Source of the DNA: Kineococcus aurantiacus | GTDB lineage: Bacteria > Actinomycetota > Actinomycetes > Actinomycetales > Kineococcaceae | Assembly (NCBI RefSeq): GCF_013409345.1 | Contig: NZ_JACCBB010000001.1 | Span: 2,604,001-2,668,000 of the forward strand | Direction of reading: 5' to 3' | Length of the DNA: 64,000 bases | Shown: piece after piece, positions 52,769 through 60,639 of the stretch | Position numbering within the stretch: position 1 is the stretch's first letter | Layout: every line of letters starts with the position of its first letter | Position numbers and translations under genes: made by a program | The notes under the pieces: model-generated | Told to the model about the DNA's origin: nothing | Seen by the model: the letters and a program-made list of their open reading frames with translations, nothing else | The model's database searches: none

Positions 52769-52948
52769 CCGGGAACTCCTCGTCGTCGGCGTGGTGCCGG
52801 GAGCGTACGACGGGAGCGGTGGCGTGAGGATGGCCCTCCCAGGGGCAGGGTCGGTGCCGTGGGCCGGACCCGCGCACCGCGCGCGGGGAGTTCCCGCGGG
52901 CCGGGGGAACCGCCCGCCGGGGACGGCCCGGGACCCGTTCCGGGGTGG

Positions 52949-52962
52949 CCGGGCCGGCCCGG
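52949..52962. terminator. Possible terminator after ohr
   Basis: Palindrome CCGGGCCGGCCCGG, 14 bp downstream of the ohr stop (minus strand). The surrounding 52769-52976 is extremely GC-rich and has no convincing gene. Confidence 0.4.
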
Positions 52963-52976
52963 TGGGGGCGGGGGGC

Positions 52977-53405
52977 TCAGTCCTCGTCGCTCACCAGGCG
53001 CACGTCCTGCTGGACGTTGCCGCGGGTGGCCCGGCTGTAGGGGCACATCTGGTGGGCGGCGTCGAGGAGCTCGTGCGCGGTCTGCTCGGGGACGCCGGGC
53101 AGCTGCGCCTCGATGGCGACGGTGAGGTCGATGCCCTCGGCCAGGCTGCCGGTGACGCCGACGGTCACCGAGACGGCGGAGTCGGTGACGTCGACCTTGC
53201 GGGCGCGGGCGACGGCCTTGAGGGCGCTGTGGAAGCAGGCCGCGTAGCCGGTGGCGAACAGCTGCTCGGGGTTGGTGCCGGGGCCGTCGTCGCCACCGAG
53301 GCCGCGGGGGACGGACAGGTCCAGGTCGAGGCGGTCGTCGGAGGAGGTGACGCGGCCGTCGCGACCGCCCCAGGCGGTGGAGGTGGCTTCGTACAGGGTG
53401 GGCAC
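52977..53405 (-). CDS. ohr: Organic hydroperoxide resistance protein Ohr
   Basis: 142 aa from GTG 53405, which gives the usual start PTLYEATSTAWGGRDGRV; the GTG at 53432 lies inside the operator and is less likely. The two redox cysteines are in GYAACFHSALK and HQMCPYSRATRGN. A thiol peroxidase that reduces organic hydroperoxides with lipoamide or mycothiol-linked partners. It is controlled here apparently by a divergent TetR protein instead of the usual MarR-type OhrR. Confidence 0.93.
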   Translation of the reverse strand: MPTLYEATSTAWGGRDGRVTSSDDRLDLDLSVPRGLGGDDGPGTNPEQLFATGYAACFHSALKAVARARKVDVTDSAVSVTVGVTGSLAEGIDLTVAIEAQLPGVPEQTAHELLDAAHQMCPYSRATRGNVQQDVRLVSDED

Positions 53406-53427
53406 GGGGGACTCGCTCTCGCTCGGA

Positions 53428-53452
53428 TTCACGTACCAGGGTGGTACGTGAA
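53428..53452. promoter_or_regulatory. Perfect 25-bp operator between ohr and TetR gene
   Basis: TTCACGTACC-N5-GGTACGTGAA, perfect ten-base arms. For the TetR gene, TAGTAT (53453-53458) is a good -10 that puts the transcript start at its GTG 53465, so that mRNA is probably leaderless and the repressor would cover its -35. For ohr (start 53405) the dyad is 22 bp upstream. Confidence 0.8.
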
Positions 53453-53464
53453 TAGTATGCGTGC

Positions 53465-54061
53465 GTGCCAGCTCCCGCGCGAGGTCGCCCCCGGGACCGG
53501 GGGATCGACGCCCGCGTCCTGACCGCCGCCGTCGACGAGCTCGCCGAAAAGGGCCTGGCGGAGTTCAGCGTCCGCGCCGTCGCGGCCCGCGCCGGCGTCG
53601 ACCGCCGCGGCGTGCACGCCCGCTGGCCCGACCCCGAGGACCTCGTCGTCGAGGCGCTCGCCACGCTCACGGCCAACCTGGAGCCCCCCGCGACGGGCAC
53701 CCTGCGCGGCGACCTCGAACGCCTCGTCCCCGACATCGCGGACGCGCTGTCGGGGGCCCGGCGGCGGGTGCTGCAGCGCTGCCTCGACGAGGTCGCCGTC
53801 GCGCCCGCCGTCACCCGCCGCTTCCGCCGCGACCACCTCGACCGGTGCGCCGCCGTCGTCGAGGACGCCTTCCACCGCGCCCGCCGCCGGGGCGAGCTCA
53901 CCGCGGCGACGACGCCCGCGCAGGCCACGGAGTTCCTCATGGGCGCCCTGCTGCTGCGGGCCCTCAGCCAGGGCGACGAGGCCGTCGGCGCCACCGGCCG
54001 GCGCACCGTCCTGGAGCACGTGCTGCGGCTGACGGCCGCGGCGGCCCCGGACGGGGCGTGA
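53465..54061 (+). CDS. TetR family regulator divergent from ohr
   Basis: 198 aa from GTG 53465. HTH with RAVAARAGVDRRGVHARWPDPEDLV and a C-terminal domain containing RCLDEVAVAPAVTRRFRRDHLDRCAAVVEDAFHRA. Two cysteines (in RCLDE and RCAAV) could sense peroxide by oxidation. No MarR-type OhrR is in the window, so this protein is the likely peroxide or electrophile sensor for ohr. Confidence 0.88.
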   Translation: MPAPARGRPRDRGIDARVLTAAVDELAEKGLAEFSVRAVAARAGVDRRGVHARWPDPEDLVVEALATLTANLEPPATGTLRGDLERLVPDIADALSGARRRVLQRCLDEVAVAPAVTRRFRRDHLDRCAAVVEDAFHRARRRGELTAATTPAQATEFLMGALLLRALSQGDEAVGATGRRTVLEHVLRLTAAAAPDGA

Positions 54062-54091
54062 CCACCACGGCGTGACCCCCGGACCGGGAGG

Positions 54092-54343
54092 TCAGACGGC
54101 CTCGCGGGCCCAGGCGTCGGCCCACCCGTCGGCGACCCCGCTGGCCAGGTCGTCGCGCAGGTCCAGCAGGGCCGTCAGCCGGTCGGTGCCGAGCCCGGCC
54201 AGCGCGACGACCGTGGCCGCGCGGACCGCGTCGTCGTGCAGGTCCTCGAAGGTCAGCCGGTGCAGGTCCGGCAGGGGGGTGGGGCGCGGGTCGTCCCGTC
54301 GCCCCCGGACGATCTCCCACAGGTCGTGGAGATCAGCGGTCAT
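54092..54343 (-). CDS. Hypothetical small protein
   Basis: 83 aa, acidic: DLHDLWEIVRGRRDDPRPTP start and a C-terminal helix ending WADAWAREAV. No known domain; possibly a small helical protein. Convergent with the TetR gene. Confidence 0.5.
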   Translation of the reverse strand: MTADLHDLWEIVRGRRDDPRPTPLPDLHRLTFEDLHDDAVRAATVVALAGLGTDRLTALLDLRDDLASGVADGWADAWAREAV

Positions 54344-54502
54344 GCGGGTGCCTCACTCGTCGTCGTCGGGATCGCGAGGCTCCGGCCGGGTCACCACCGC
54401 GGTCGCGTTCGCCTCGCACCCCGTGCAACACCGCGCGAGCCCGATCTGATCCGTCGCCGGTCGTTCCCCGCGTCACACCCCCGGCGGTGGAGCTCGGGCG
54501 GG

Positions 54503-55660
54503 CTAGGCGGCGCGGCCCAGCTCCCCGAGAGCCCCGGCCGCGAGCCGGTCCAGCGCGCCCTGCAGGACCCGCGTGAGCCGCACGTCCTCGACCAGCGGTC
54601 CCAGCCCACCGGGGTGGTCGCGCACCAGGGCGGTGGCGTCCAGGTCGTCGCCCGGACCACCGGACCGGCCGGCCGACGTCGCCAGCCAGGCCGCGGCGGC
54701 CAGGGCCAGGTGGCCCACCGGGTGGCCGCGGTCCAGGCCGCGCCGCAGGGTCGGCAGGACGGTCTCGCGCAGCAACCGCGGGACCGGGGGCGGCTCCAGC
54801 GGCCCGGTCGCGGCCGCGAGGTCGGTGACCACCGCGGCCCGGTAGCGCGCGAGGTGGTCGTCGGGGACACCGGGGGCGGTACCGGTGAACTCGTCGAGGA
54901 AACCCCGCAGGAAACCCCGCACGCAGGGGTCCGACAGGGTCTGCGCCGGGGACGGGCCACCGGTGCTCCCCGAGACCGCGCCCAGGGCCCACCGGGCCCC
55001 CTGGTCCAGCCGCCGCCGCAGCGCCTCCCACGGGGCGGTGCTGGGCACCAGGGTGATCCCGAGGGCCTCGGGCGGCGGGTGACCGGCGCAGAACGCGTCC
55101 TCGACGAGCCAGCGGGCCCCGGTGGCCTGCGGCGGGGCGGGGTCGGGGACGCTGCCGGGGAACGCGCCGTGCCGCGCGATCCAGGCGGCCAGGCCCGGGT
55201 CCTGGGCGCGGGCCAGCTCCAGCACGGCCTGCCGGGTCCGCGCAGCCCCGCGCGGCAACGGGTCCAGGTGCAGGACGGTGAAGGGCCCGGTCCCCAGGGC
55301 GCGCCGGCGGGCGAGCGCCCGGACCAGGACGTCGTGCGCGGTGGCCCCGCCGGCCCCGTCGAGCGGGCCCAGGGTGACGAGCCGCACGTCCGGCGCGGCG
55401 AGCACCTCGACGAGGTCCCCGGCCGCCCCGGAGCCGGTCGCGGAGGGCGGCAGCTCGACCCCGGCCACGCGCCAGTCCCCGGCCCGGCCGAGCCCGTCGC
55501 CGGGCACGTCGTCGGGCGCGTGGTCGGGCGCGTGGTCGAGCGCGGTGGCACCGGCAGCCCGCACGCGCACGACGCACGGGGAGGGGGCCTGGCGGGCCAG
55601 GGGCACGCCGGGGGGAGCTCCGGCGGGGGAGGGGCGGAGCGCGATCGCGTCGTGGAGCAC
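54503..55660 (-). CDS. Mannitol dehydrogenase-like protein, catalytic residues missing
   Basis: About 385 aa from GTG 55660 (AGGTGG upstream; open back to 55762). The C-terminal half fits the polyol-specific long-chain dehydrogenase family: RWLVEDAFCAGHPPPEALGI, APWEALRRRLDQGARWALG, LSDPCVRGFLRGFLDE and VPRLLRETVLPTLRRGLDRG with a HLALAAAAWL end. But the catalytic Lys, Asn and His (K-x4-N-x2-H) are Arg215, Gln220 and Arg223 here. The SCDNLP loop reads HLDPLP and the MVDRI strand is gone; the N-terminal NAD fold is barely visible. The frame is intact and long, so I read it as a pseudoenzyme, not a decayed gene. Confidence 0.65.
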   Translation of the reverse strand: MLHDAIALRPSPAGAPPGVPLARQAPSPCVVRVRAAGATALDHAPDHAPDDVPGDGLGRAGDWRVAGVELPPSATGSGAAGDLVEVLAAPDVRLVTLGPLDGAGGATAHDVLVRALARRRALGTGPFTVLHLDPLPRGAARTRQAVLELARAQDPGLAAWIARHGAFPGSVPDPAPPQATGARWLVEDAFCAGHPPPEALGITLVPSTAPWEALRRRLDQGARWALGAVSGSTGGPSPAQTLSDPCVRGFLRGFLDEFTGTAPGVPDDHLARYRAAVVTDLAAATGPLEPPPVPRLLRETVLPTLRRGLDRGHPVGHLALAAAAWLATSAGRSGGPGDDLDATALVRDHPGGLGPLVEDVRLTRVLQGALDRLAAGALGELGRAA

Positions 55661-55900
55661 GGGAGCCACCTGTTGGACTGGGTCGTGCGGCCCGGTGTTT
55701 GGACCGTCCGCGGCGCACCGCGGGACAGCCGGGGTCTCGGGCTGACCTCCCCACTGCACCACCCGGCCGTGCGGGGTGGCAAGCCCTCCCGTGTCGCACC
55801 GGGCCGCTCCGAGTGGCGACCGGTACCGGACGGCAACACGATGGCGGGGTCAGCGGCTCGCCGGACGGTGGGCCGGACCACGGTTGCGGAGGAGTTCCCC

Positions 55901-56047
55901 ATGCCCGACTTCGGCGACATCAGCGAGAAGGCCAGCGACGCCGCGATCGACAAGGCCGGCGACGCGGTCGACCAGAAGACCGGTGGCGACCACGCCGACC
56001 AGGTCGACAAGGCCCAGGAGACGGTGGACCACAAGATCGGCGAGTGA
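55901..56047 (+). CDS. MT0933-like (Rv0909-type) small antitoxin-family protein
   Basis: 48 aa from ATG 55901 with GGAGGAG upstream. Sequence MPDFGDISEKASDAAIDKAG, then a repeat-like DQVDKAQETVDHKIGE, matches the small PF14013 family. In M. tuberculosis its member is the antitoxin of a Rv0910 toxin. No toxin gene is adjacent here. It precedes a strong terminator. The 240 bp upstream (55661-55900) hold no other gene. Confidence 0.7.
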   Translation: MPDFGDISEKASDAAIDKAGDAVDQKTGGDHADQVDKAQETVDHKIGE

Positions 56048-56065
56048 CCACCCGCCACCACGGCA

Positions 56066-56105
56066 CGACGAGGGCCCCGACCGGTACCGGTCGGGGCCCT
56101 CGTCG
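56066..56105. terminator. Perfect 40-bp palindrome, bidirectional terminator
   Basis: Twenty-base perfect arms starting CGACGAGGGCCCCGACC, centred at 56085/56086, between the end of the antitoxin-like gene and the end of the convergent dehydrogenase gene. As RNA it forms a very stable hairpin from either strand. Confidence 0.85.
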
Positions 56106-56122
56106 CGTGCGGGGTGCGCCGC

Positions 56123-57301
56123 TCAGGTGCCGGAGGGGGCGAAGACCGCCCGCACGCACCCGTCGCTCTTGTCCTTGAACAGCTCGTACCCGCGCACGGC
56201 GTCCTCCAGCGGCATGGGGTGCGTGGCCAGGAACGACGTCGCCAGCTCCCCGGCGGCCAGGTGCTCCAGCAGGCGCGGTGCGTACCGCTGCCCGTGCTGC
56301 TGCGCCGCGCGCAGGGTGAGGCCCTTGTTGAGCACCACCCCGGTGGGGAAGCTGTCGGTCAGGCCGTACACGCCGAGGACGACGACCGTGCCCGCCTTGC
56401 GCACCGCCAGGACGGCCTCGCGCAGCGGGGTGGCCCGGTCGGTCTCCAGCCGCAGCGCTTGCTTGGCCCGGTCCACGACGTGCTGGGCGCCGGTGCCGTG
56501 CGCCTCCATCCCGACGGCCTCGACGACCGCGTCCGGGCCCCGTCCCCCCGTGCTCTCGCGCAACTGCTCCTGCACGCTGTCGACCGCGCTGTAGTCGATC
56601 GTCTCGGCGCCCACGCGGGTGCGCGCCATCTCCAGGCGCTCGGGCACCCGGTCGACGACGATGACCCGCTCGGCGCCCAGCAACCGCGCCGAGGCGGCCG
56701 CCATGAGGCCGACCGCACCGGCGCCGAAGACGGCCACGGTGTCGCCGGGGGTGATGCCGCACAGGTCCGCGCCCATGAACCCCGTCGGCAGGGCGTCGGA
56801 GGCGAACAGCGCCGTGGTGTCGTCGACCGCGTCGGGCACCGTGAAGCAGTTCACGTCGCCGAACGGGACGCGGATGAACTCCGCGTGCGACCCGGCGTAG
56901 CCGCCGAACGGCTGCGTGTACCCGTAGATCCCGCCCGTGGGGTACCCCAGCACGGGCTGCTGGGCCGCGGCGTGCGGGTTGGTGGTGTCGCAGAGCGAGT
57001 ACAGCTCGCGCTCGCAGTACCAGCAGGAACCGCAGGCGATGAACGAGGGCACGACGACGCGGTCGCCGACGCGGACCCGCGACACCTCCGGGCCGACCTC
57101 GACGACCCGGCCCGTGAACTCGTGGCCGATGACGTCACCGGGGGCGGCGCCGGGCAGGTAGCCGTCGATGAAGTGCAGGTCGGACCCGCACGTGCTGCTC
57201 AAGGTCACCTGCACGACGACGTCGCGCGGGTTGACGATCGTGGCGTCGGGCACGGTCTGGACCGCGAGGTCGTTGACGCCGTTCCAGCACAGGGCGCGCA
57301 T
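56123..57301 (-). CDS. Zinc-dependent alcohol dehydrogenase (formaldehyde-dehydrogenase-like)
   Basis: 392 aa from ATG 57301. Zinc ligands: CGSDLHF and GHEFTG (catalytic), then the four-Cys structural site CGSCWYCERELYSLC. Rossmann motif AVFGAGAVGLMAAA and VVDRVPERLEMA. The insertion NPHAAAQQPVLGYPTGGIYGYT resembles glutathione-independent formaldehyde dehydrogenases. Oxidises an aldehyde or alcohol with NAD. The ATG overlaps the TGA of the SRPBCC gene, so they are cotranslated. Confidence 0.92.
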   Translation of the reverse strand: MRALCWNGVNDLAVQTVPDATIVNPRDVVVQVTLSSTCGSDLHFIDGYLPGAAPGDVIGHEFTGRVVEVGPEVSRVRVGDRVVVPSFIACGSCWYCERELYSLCDTTNPHAAAQQPVLGYPTGGIYGYTQPFGGYAGSHAEFIRVPFGDVNCFTVPDAVDDTTALFASDALPTGFMGADLCGITPGDTVAVFGAGAVGLMAAASARLLGAERVIVVDRVPERLEMARTRVGAETIDYSAVDSVQEQLRESTGGRGPDAVVEAVGMEAHGTGAQHVVDRAKQALRLETDRATPLREAVLAVRKAGTVVVLGVYGLTDSFPTGVVLNKGLTLRAAQQHGQRYAPRLLEHLAAGELATSFLATHPMPLEDAVRGYELFKDKSDGCVRAVFAPSGT

Positions 57302-57822
57302 CAGTGCTCCTCCTGCCCGCTGCGGCGGCCGCTGGGGACGCGGCCCAGGGTGGGCACCTCGCCCGTCTGCAGCAGGGCCCGCAGCCGGTACAGGAACGTG
57401 AAGGCCGCGGCGCCCTCCCCGAGCCCACCCCCGCCGGGCAGGTCCAGCTGCACGACCACCTCCGACCCGCCCCAGCGGGGTTCGGGCCACGCCTCGACGA
57501 CGAGCACCTCGGTGGGGTCGGGGCCGGTGGTGCGGAACACCACCCGGTTCGGGTCGGCGCTCACCTCGGTGAGGACCTCCTGCCCGTCACCGCCCAGGGA
57601 CCACGCGAACCGGCCCGCCCCGTCGCGGGTGACCTCACCGGCCGGCCGCAGCACCGTGCTCAGCACGTCGGGGTCCTGGCAGGCGCGCAGGACGTTCTCC
57701 ACCGGCCGGGTCAGGGTCAGCGTCTGGCGGCGGGGGCCCGCCGTCCCCCCGCGGTGCAGGACCGCGTTGCCCGCGGCGGTCGCCGCCTTCTCCGCCAGTC
57801 GTCTCACTCCACCTGCGTGCAT
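57301..57822 (-). CDS. SRPBCC family protein
   Basis: 173 aa from ATG 57822. Polyketide cyclase/START-like fold with TLTLTRPVENVLRACQDPDVLSTVL at the start, and strands VLTEVSADPNRVVFRTTG and GSEVVVQLDLPGG. A small-molecule binding or shuttling role is likely. Always next to zinc alcohol dehydrogenases of this type in my experience. Divergent from the lipoprotein gene at 57970. Confidence 0.8.
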   Translation of the reverse strand: MHAGGVRRLAEKAATAAGNAVLHRGGTAGPRRQTLTLTRPVENVLRACQDPDVLSTVLRPAGEVTRDGAGRFAWSLGGDGQEVLTEVSADPNRVVFRTTGPDPTEVLVVEAWPEPRWGGSEVVVQLDLPGGGGLGEGAAAFTFLYRLRALLQTGEVPTLGRVPSGRRSGQEEH

Positions 57823-57969
57823 GGCTCGTCGGTCCTCCTCGTCGCGGGCGACGGGACGCGCGGTGCTCGACGTCCGGTCGGGTGGGCCCCACTGTGGTGT
57901 CCCCGGTGGCGGGCCGCACGCCGGGGGAACGGGAGGGTTGCCCCGCCCCGCGGTGGGTAGGGGCCCGGT

Positions 57970-58425
57970 ATGCGCCGTACCTCCGCCACCCTCGGGATCG
58001 CCGCGGCGACCCTGGCCCTGCTGCTCGGGTCCTGCTCGAAGAACGCGAACAACTCCGAGGACGAACCCAGCGCCACCCCGGCCGCCACCGACGCCCCGTC
58101 CACCGTGACGTCGCAGCCGGGGCCCACGCAGGGGCAGCCCGCGACCGACACCGAGTCGCCGGCGACGCTCACCTCCAGCCCGGACGCGTCGCAGACCGCC
58201 GAACTGGCCACCCGGTTGAACGCGATCGCACCGGGCCTGGGCGACGACCGGGACGCCGTCGTCACCGCCGCCTCCGACCTGTGCGAGCAGGTGGCGCGCG
58301 GGGACGACGAGGCCATGCTGTCCAGCGACGCCGCCAGCTACTTCGGCGGCGACGCCGTCGCGCTGACCGACGAGCAGAGCCGCGCCGTCGTGGACGCGGT
58401 CAGGACGACGTTCTGCCGCGAGTGA
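57970..58425 (+). CDS. Small lipoprotein
   Basis: 151 aa. Signal peptide with lipobox LLGSC (cut before Cys22). A Ser/Thr/Pro-rich linker, then a helical domain with two cysteines (DLCEQVARGDDEAMLSSDAA and TTFCRE) that could form a disulfide, as in DUF732-like secreted proteins. Function unknown. Confidence 0.75.
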   Translation: MRRTSATLGIAAATLALLLGSCSKNANNSEDEPSATPAATDAPSTVTSQPGPTQGQPATDTESPATLTSSPDASQTAELATRLNAIAPGLGDDRDAVVTAASDLCEQVARGDDEAMLSSDAASYFGGDAVALTDEQSRAVVDAVRTTFCRE

Positions 58426-58585
58426 CCCCCGGTTCCGGATGCGCGCGCTCCGGGCCGGGTTCACAGTGGCCGTGACCGCGCTCGCGGTCCTCGGTGCAAA
58501 CCTCGCCGACACGTCCGGGCCCGTTCCCGGTGGGTTCCGCGCACCCGCCCGGCGGGTCCCCCGCTCCTCAGGAGGATCCACACCC

Positions 58586-59137
58586 ATGGCTGGACGACAG
58601 ACTCTCATCCGCACGCTCCACGACGCCGGCCTCGCGGCCTGGTTCGGTGGCTCCCTGTTCGGCGCGGTCGGCCTCAACGGCGCCGCGGCCGCCGCCTCGG
58701 ACCCGTCCGAGCGCACGAAGATCGCTTCCGCCGGGTGGGGGAAGTGGGCCCCGGTCAACGCCGTGGCCCTCGCCGCCCACACCGTCGGCGGCATCGGCCT
58801 CATCGCGGGCAACGCCGGGCGCGTCGCCACGCAGAAGGGCGCCGGCAAGAACACGGTGATCAAGAGCGTCATCACGCTGGTCGCCATGGGGGTGACCGGT
58901 TACTCCGGCCTCCAGGGCGTCAAGCTGGGCAAGAACTCCCCGACCCCCGCCGCGGGCGCCACCGAGCCCTCGGCGCAGACCCCGCAGGAGGCGGCGCAGG
59001 CCCAGAAGCGCCTCAAGGTGCTGCAGTGGACCATCCCGGCGCTCACCGGCGTGCTGCTGGTGATGACCGTCCAGCAGGGCGAGCAGCAGAAGCCCTCCCA
59101 GATCGCCAAGGGCCTGATCGACCGGGTCCGTTCCTGA
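58586..59137 (+). CDS. Conserved membrane protein
   Basis: 183 aa from ATG 58586 with AGGAGG upstream. Three or four TM helices: TLHDAGLAAWFGGSLFGAVGLNGAA, then VNAVALAAHTVGGIGLIAGN and VIKSVITLVAMGVTGYSGLQG; a last one near the C-terminus (TIPALTGVLLVMTVQQ). Family not recognised. Precedes the manganese catalase by 74 bp, across a tandem 20-bp repeat that starts in its own last codons. Confidence 0.65.
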   Translation: MAGRQTLIRTLHDAGLAAWFGGSLFGAVGLNGAAAAASDPSERTKIASAGWGKWAPVNAVALAAHTVGGIGLIAGNAGRVATQKGAGKNTVIKSVITLVAMGVTGYSGLQGVKLGKNSPTPAAGATEPSAQTPQEAAQAQKRLKVLQWTIPALTGVLLVMTVQQGEQQKPSQIAKGLIDRVRS

Positions 59138-59190
59138 TCCACCCAGTCCGTTCCTGACCGACCCAGCCCGTTCCTGATCGACCGCCGGAA
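59111..59190 (+). repeat. Four degenerate tandem 20-bp repeats before the catalase gene
   Basis: Unit TTCCTGATCGACCCAGTCCG with variants, phase 20 bp, at 59111-59130, 59131-59150, 59151-59170 and 59171-59190. The first copy encodes LIDRVRS, the end of the upstream protein; the others lie in the spacer. The spacer was probably formed by duplication of the gene end. Confidence 0.85.
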
Positions 59191-59211
59191 CGTCCGCACG
59201 GAGGAGAGAAC

Positions 59212-60138
59212 GTGTACCGACACACCAGGGAACTCCAGTTCACCGCCAAGCCCGAGAAGCCCGACGCGCTGTTCGCCGCCAAGTTCCAGGAGATCCTGGG
59301 CGGTCAGTTCGGTGAGATGACCGTCATGATGCAGTACCTGTTCCAGGGGTGGAACTGCCGGGTCCCCGGCAAGTACAAGGACATGATCATGGACATCGGG
59401 ACGGAGGAGATCTCGCACGTCGAGATGCTCACCGTCATGCTCGCCCGTCTCCTGGAGGGCGCTCCCGGTGAGGCGACCGAGAAGGCCGCCGCGGCGAACC
59501 CCGTCCTGGCCGCCGTGCTCGGGGGGCAGAACCCGCAGCACGCCATCGTCTCCGGCGGCGGGGCCCGGCCGACCGACTCGCTGGGGAACCCCTGGAACGC
59601 CGGCTACATCGTCGCCAGCGGCAACCTCCTCAGCGACTTCCGGTCCAACGTGTCGGCCGAGGCGCAGAGCCGCCTCATGACCAGCCGCATCGCGAACATG
59701 ACCGACGACCGCGGCGTCAAGGAGATGCTCGCCTTCAACCTGGCGCGCGACACCTACCACCAGCAGCAGTGGCTCCTGGGCATCCAGATGCTCATCGACG
59801 ACGGGTACGTCGAGACCCAGATCGAGCGGTCCAACGGGGACTGGGAGGACCACGACGCCGCGCACGTGTTCTACACGTCGACCAACGGCAGCGCTGCCGG
59901 CGAGGGCCTGTGGGCCACCGGCAACAGCCTCGTCGACGGTGAACCGTTCCGCGCCGAGGAACTGCGCCCGCTCACCGACGACGACGGCACGCTGCCGGCG
60001 CCGGACCCGCTGCAGTTCGTCACCTACGACGGCAACGCCGGTCCCGGCAAGCCCGGCACCGGGGCGGGAGCGCACCTGCAGGGCGCGCAGAACGTCGTGA
60101 CCAAGGTCAAGGACGCCCTGACCGGCGACAACCACTGA
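59212..60138 (+). CDS. Manganese catalase
   Basis: 308 aa from GTG 59212 with GGAGAGA upstream. Dimanganese enzyme that disproportionates hydrogen peroxide. Ligand stretches: GGQFGEMTVMMQYLFQGWN, GTEEISHVEMLTVM (Glu and His), and LARDTYHQQQWLLGI. C-terminal tail with a GDNH end is flexible. Downstream is a strong hairpin. Confidence 0.93.
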   Translation: MYRHTRELQFTAKPEKPDALFAAKFQEILGGQFGEMTVMMQYLFQGWNCRVPGKYKDMIMDIGTEEISHVEMLTVMLARLLEGAPGEATEKAAAANPVLAAVLGGQNPQHAIVSGGGARPTDSLGNPWNAGYIVASGNLLSDFRSNVSAEAQSRLMTSRIANMTDDRGVKEMLAFNLARDTYHQQQWLLGIQMLIDDGYVETQIERSNGDWEDHDAAHVFYTSTNGSAAGEGLWATGNSLVDGEPFRAEELRPLTDDDGTLPAPDPLQFVTYDGNAGPGKPGTGAGAHLQGAQNVVTKVKDALTGDNH

Positions 60139-60145
60139 CGGCTCG

Positions 60146-60178
60146 CCGCGCACCGGACCCCGCGGGGCCGGTGCGCGG
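60146..60178. terminator. Terminator hairpin after the catalase gene
   Basis: CCGCGCACCGG (60146-60156) and CCGGTGCGCGG (60168-60178), perfect 11-base arms, with an inner CCCC-GC-GGGG. It starts 7 bp after the catalase stop. Confidence 0.8.
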
Positions 60179-60202
60179 CCGCACGGCGGGAGGTGAGGCA
60201 CG

Positions 60203-60496
60203 GTGAGCCCAGGGGCGAAGTCCGCGGCCAGCGGCGCGTGGACCCCCGAGGACGGCGGCAGCAGGTTGCCGGCCGGGGAGGTGCACGCCTGGAACCCGGG
60301 GAACAACGCCACGCTGTGCGGGGTGCCCCTGAAGCGGGCCGGGCTGATCCGCTTCCCCCACGTCGAGTTCTCCGACCTGGACCCGCTGACCGGCGGCGAG
60401 GGCGACCGCGTCCGGTGGACGTGCCCGCGCTGCGTGGCCGCCACGGGCGGCCGGTCCGGCGGTCGCCGCTGGGTCCGCTCCGACCCCCGGCCCTGA
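60203..60496 (+). CDS. Hypothetical protein with CxxC pair
   Basis: 97 aa from GTG 60203. Contains a single Cys (ATLCGVPL) and later WTCPRCVAAT, which could bind zinc with the preceding Cys. HAWNPGNNATLCG and LIRFPHVEFSDLDP are motifs I have seen in actinobacterial hypothetical proteins, but no function is known to me. Confidence 0.6.
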   Translation: MSPGAKSAASGAWTPEDGGSRLPAGEVHAWNPGNNATLCGVPLKRAGLIRFPHVEFSDLDPLTGGEGDRVRWTCPRCVAATGGRSGGRRWVRSDPRP

Positions 60497-60639
60497 ACCC
60501 CCTGGCCCTAAAACCCCGACCTCCGGTCCTGGATCTCGGCCGAGGTGCCCACCGGACGGTGTCGTCCTACCGTGGGAACAGGTCGAACCTGCGGCCTGCT
60601 CCACGCCGGGAACCCCCCGGCCGTGCTCGAGGGGATTCC

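Noticed and set aside
54503-55660. Functional mannitol dehydrogenase
   Set aside because: Catalytic Lys, Asn and His are all substituted and the nucleotide-binding region is eroded.
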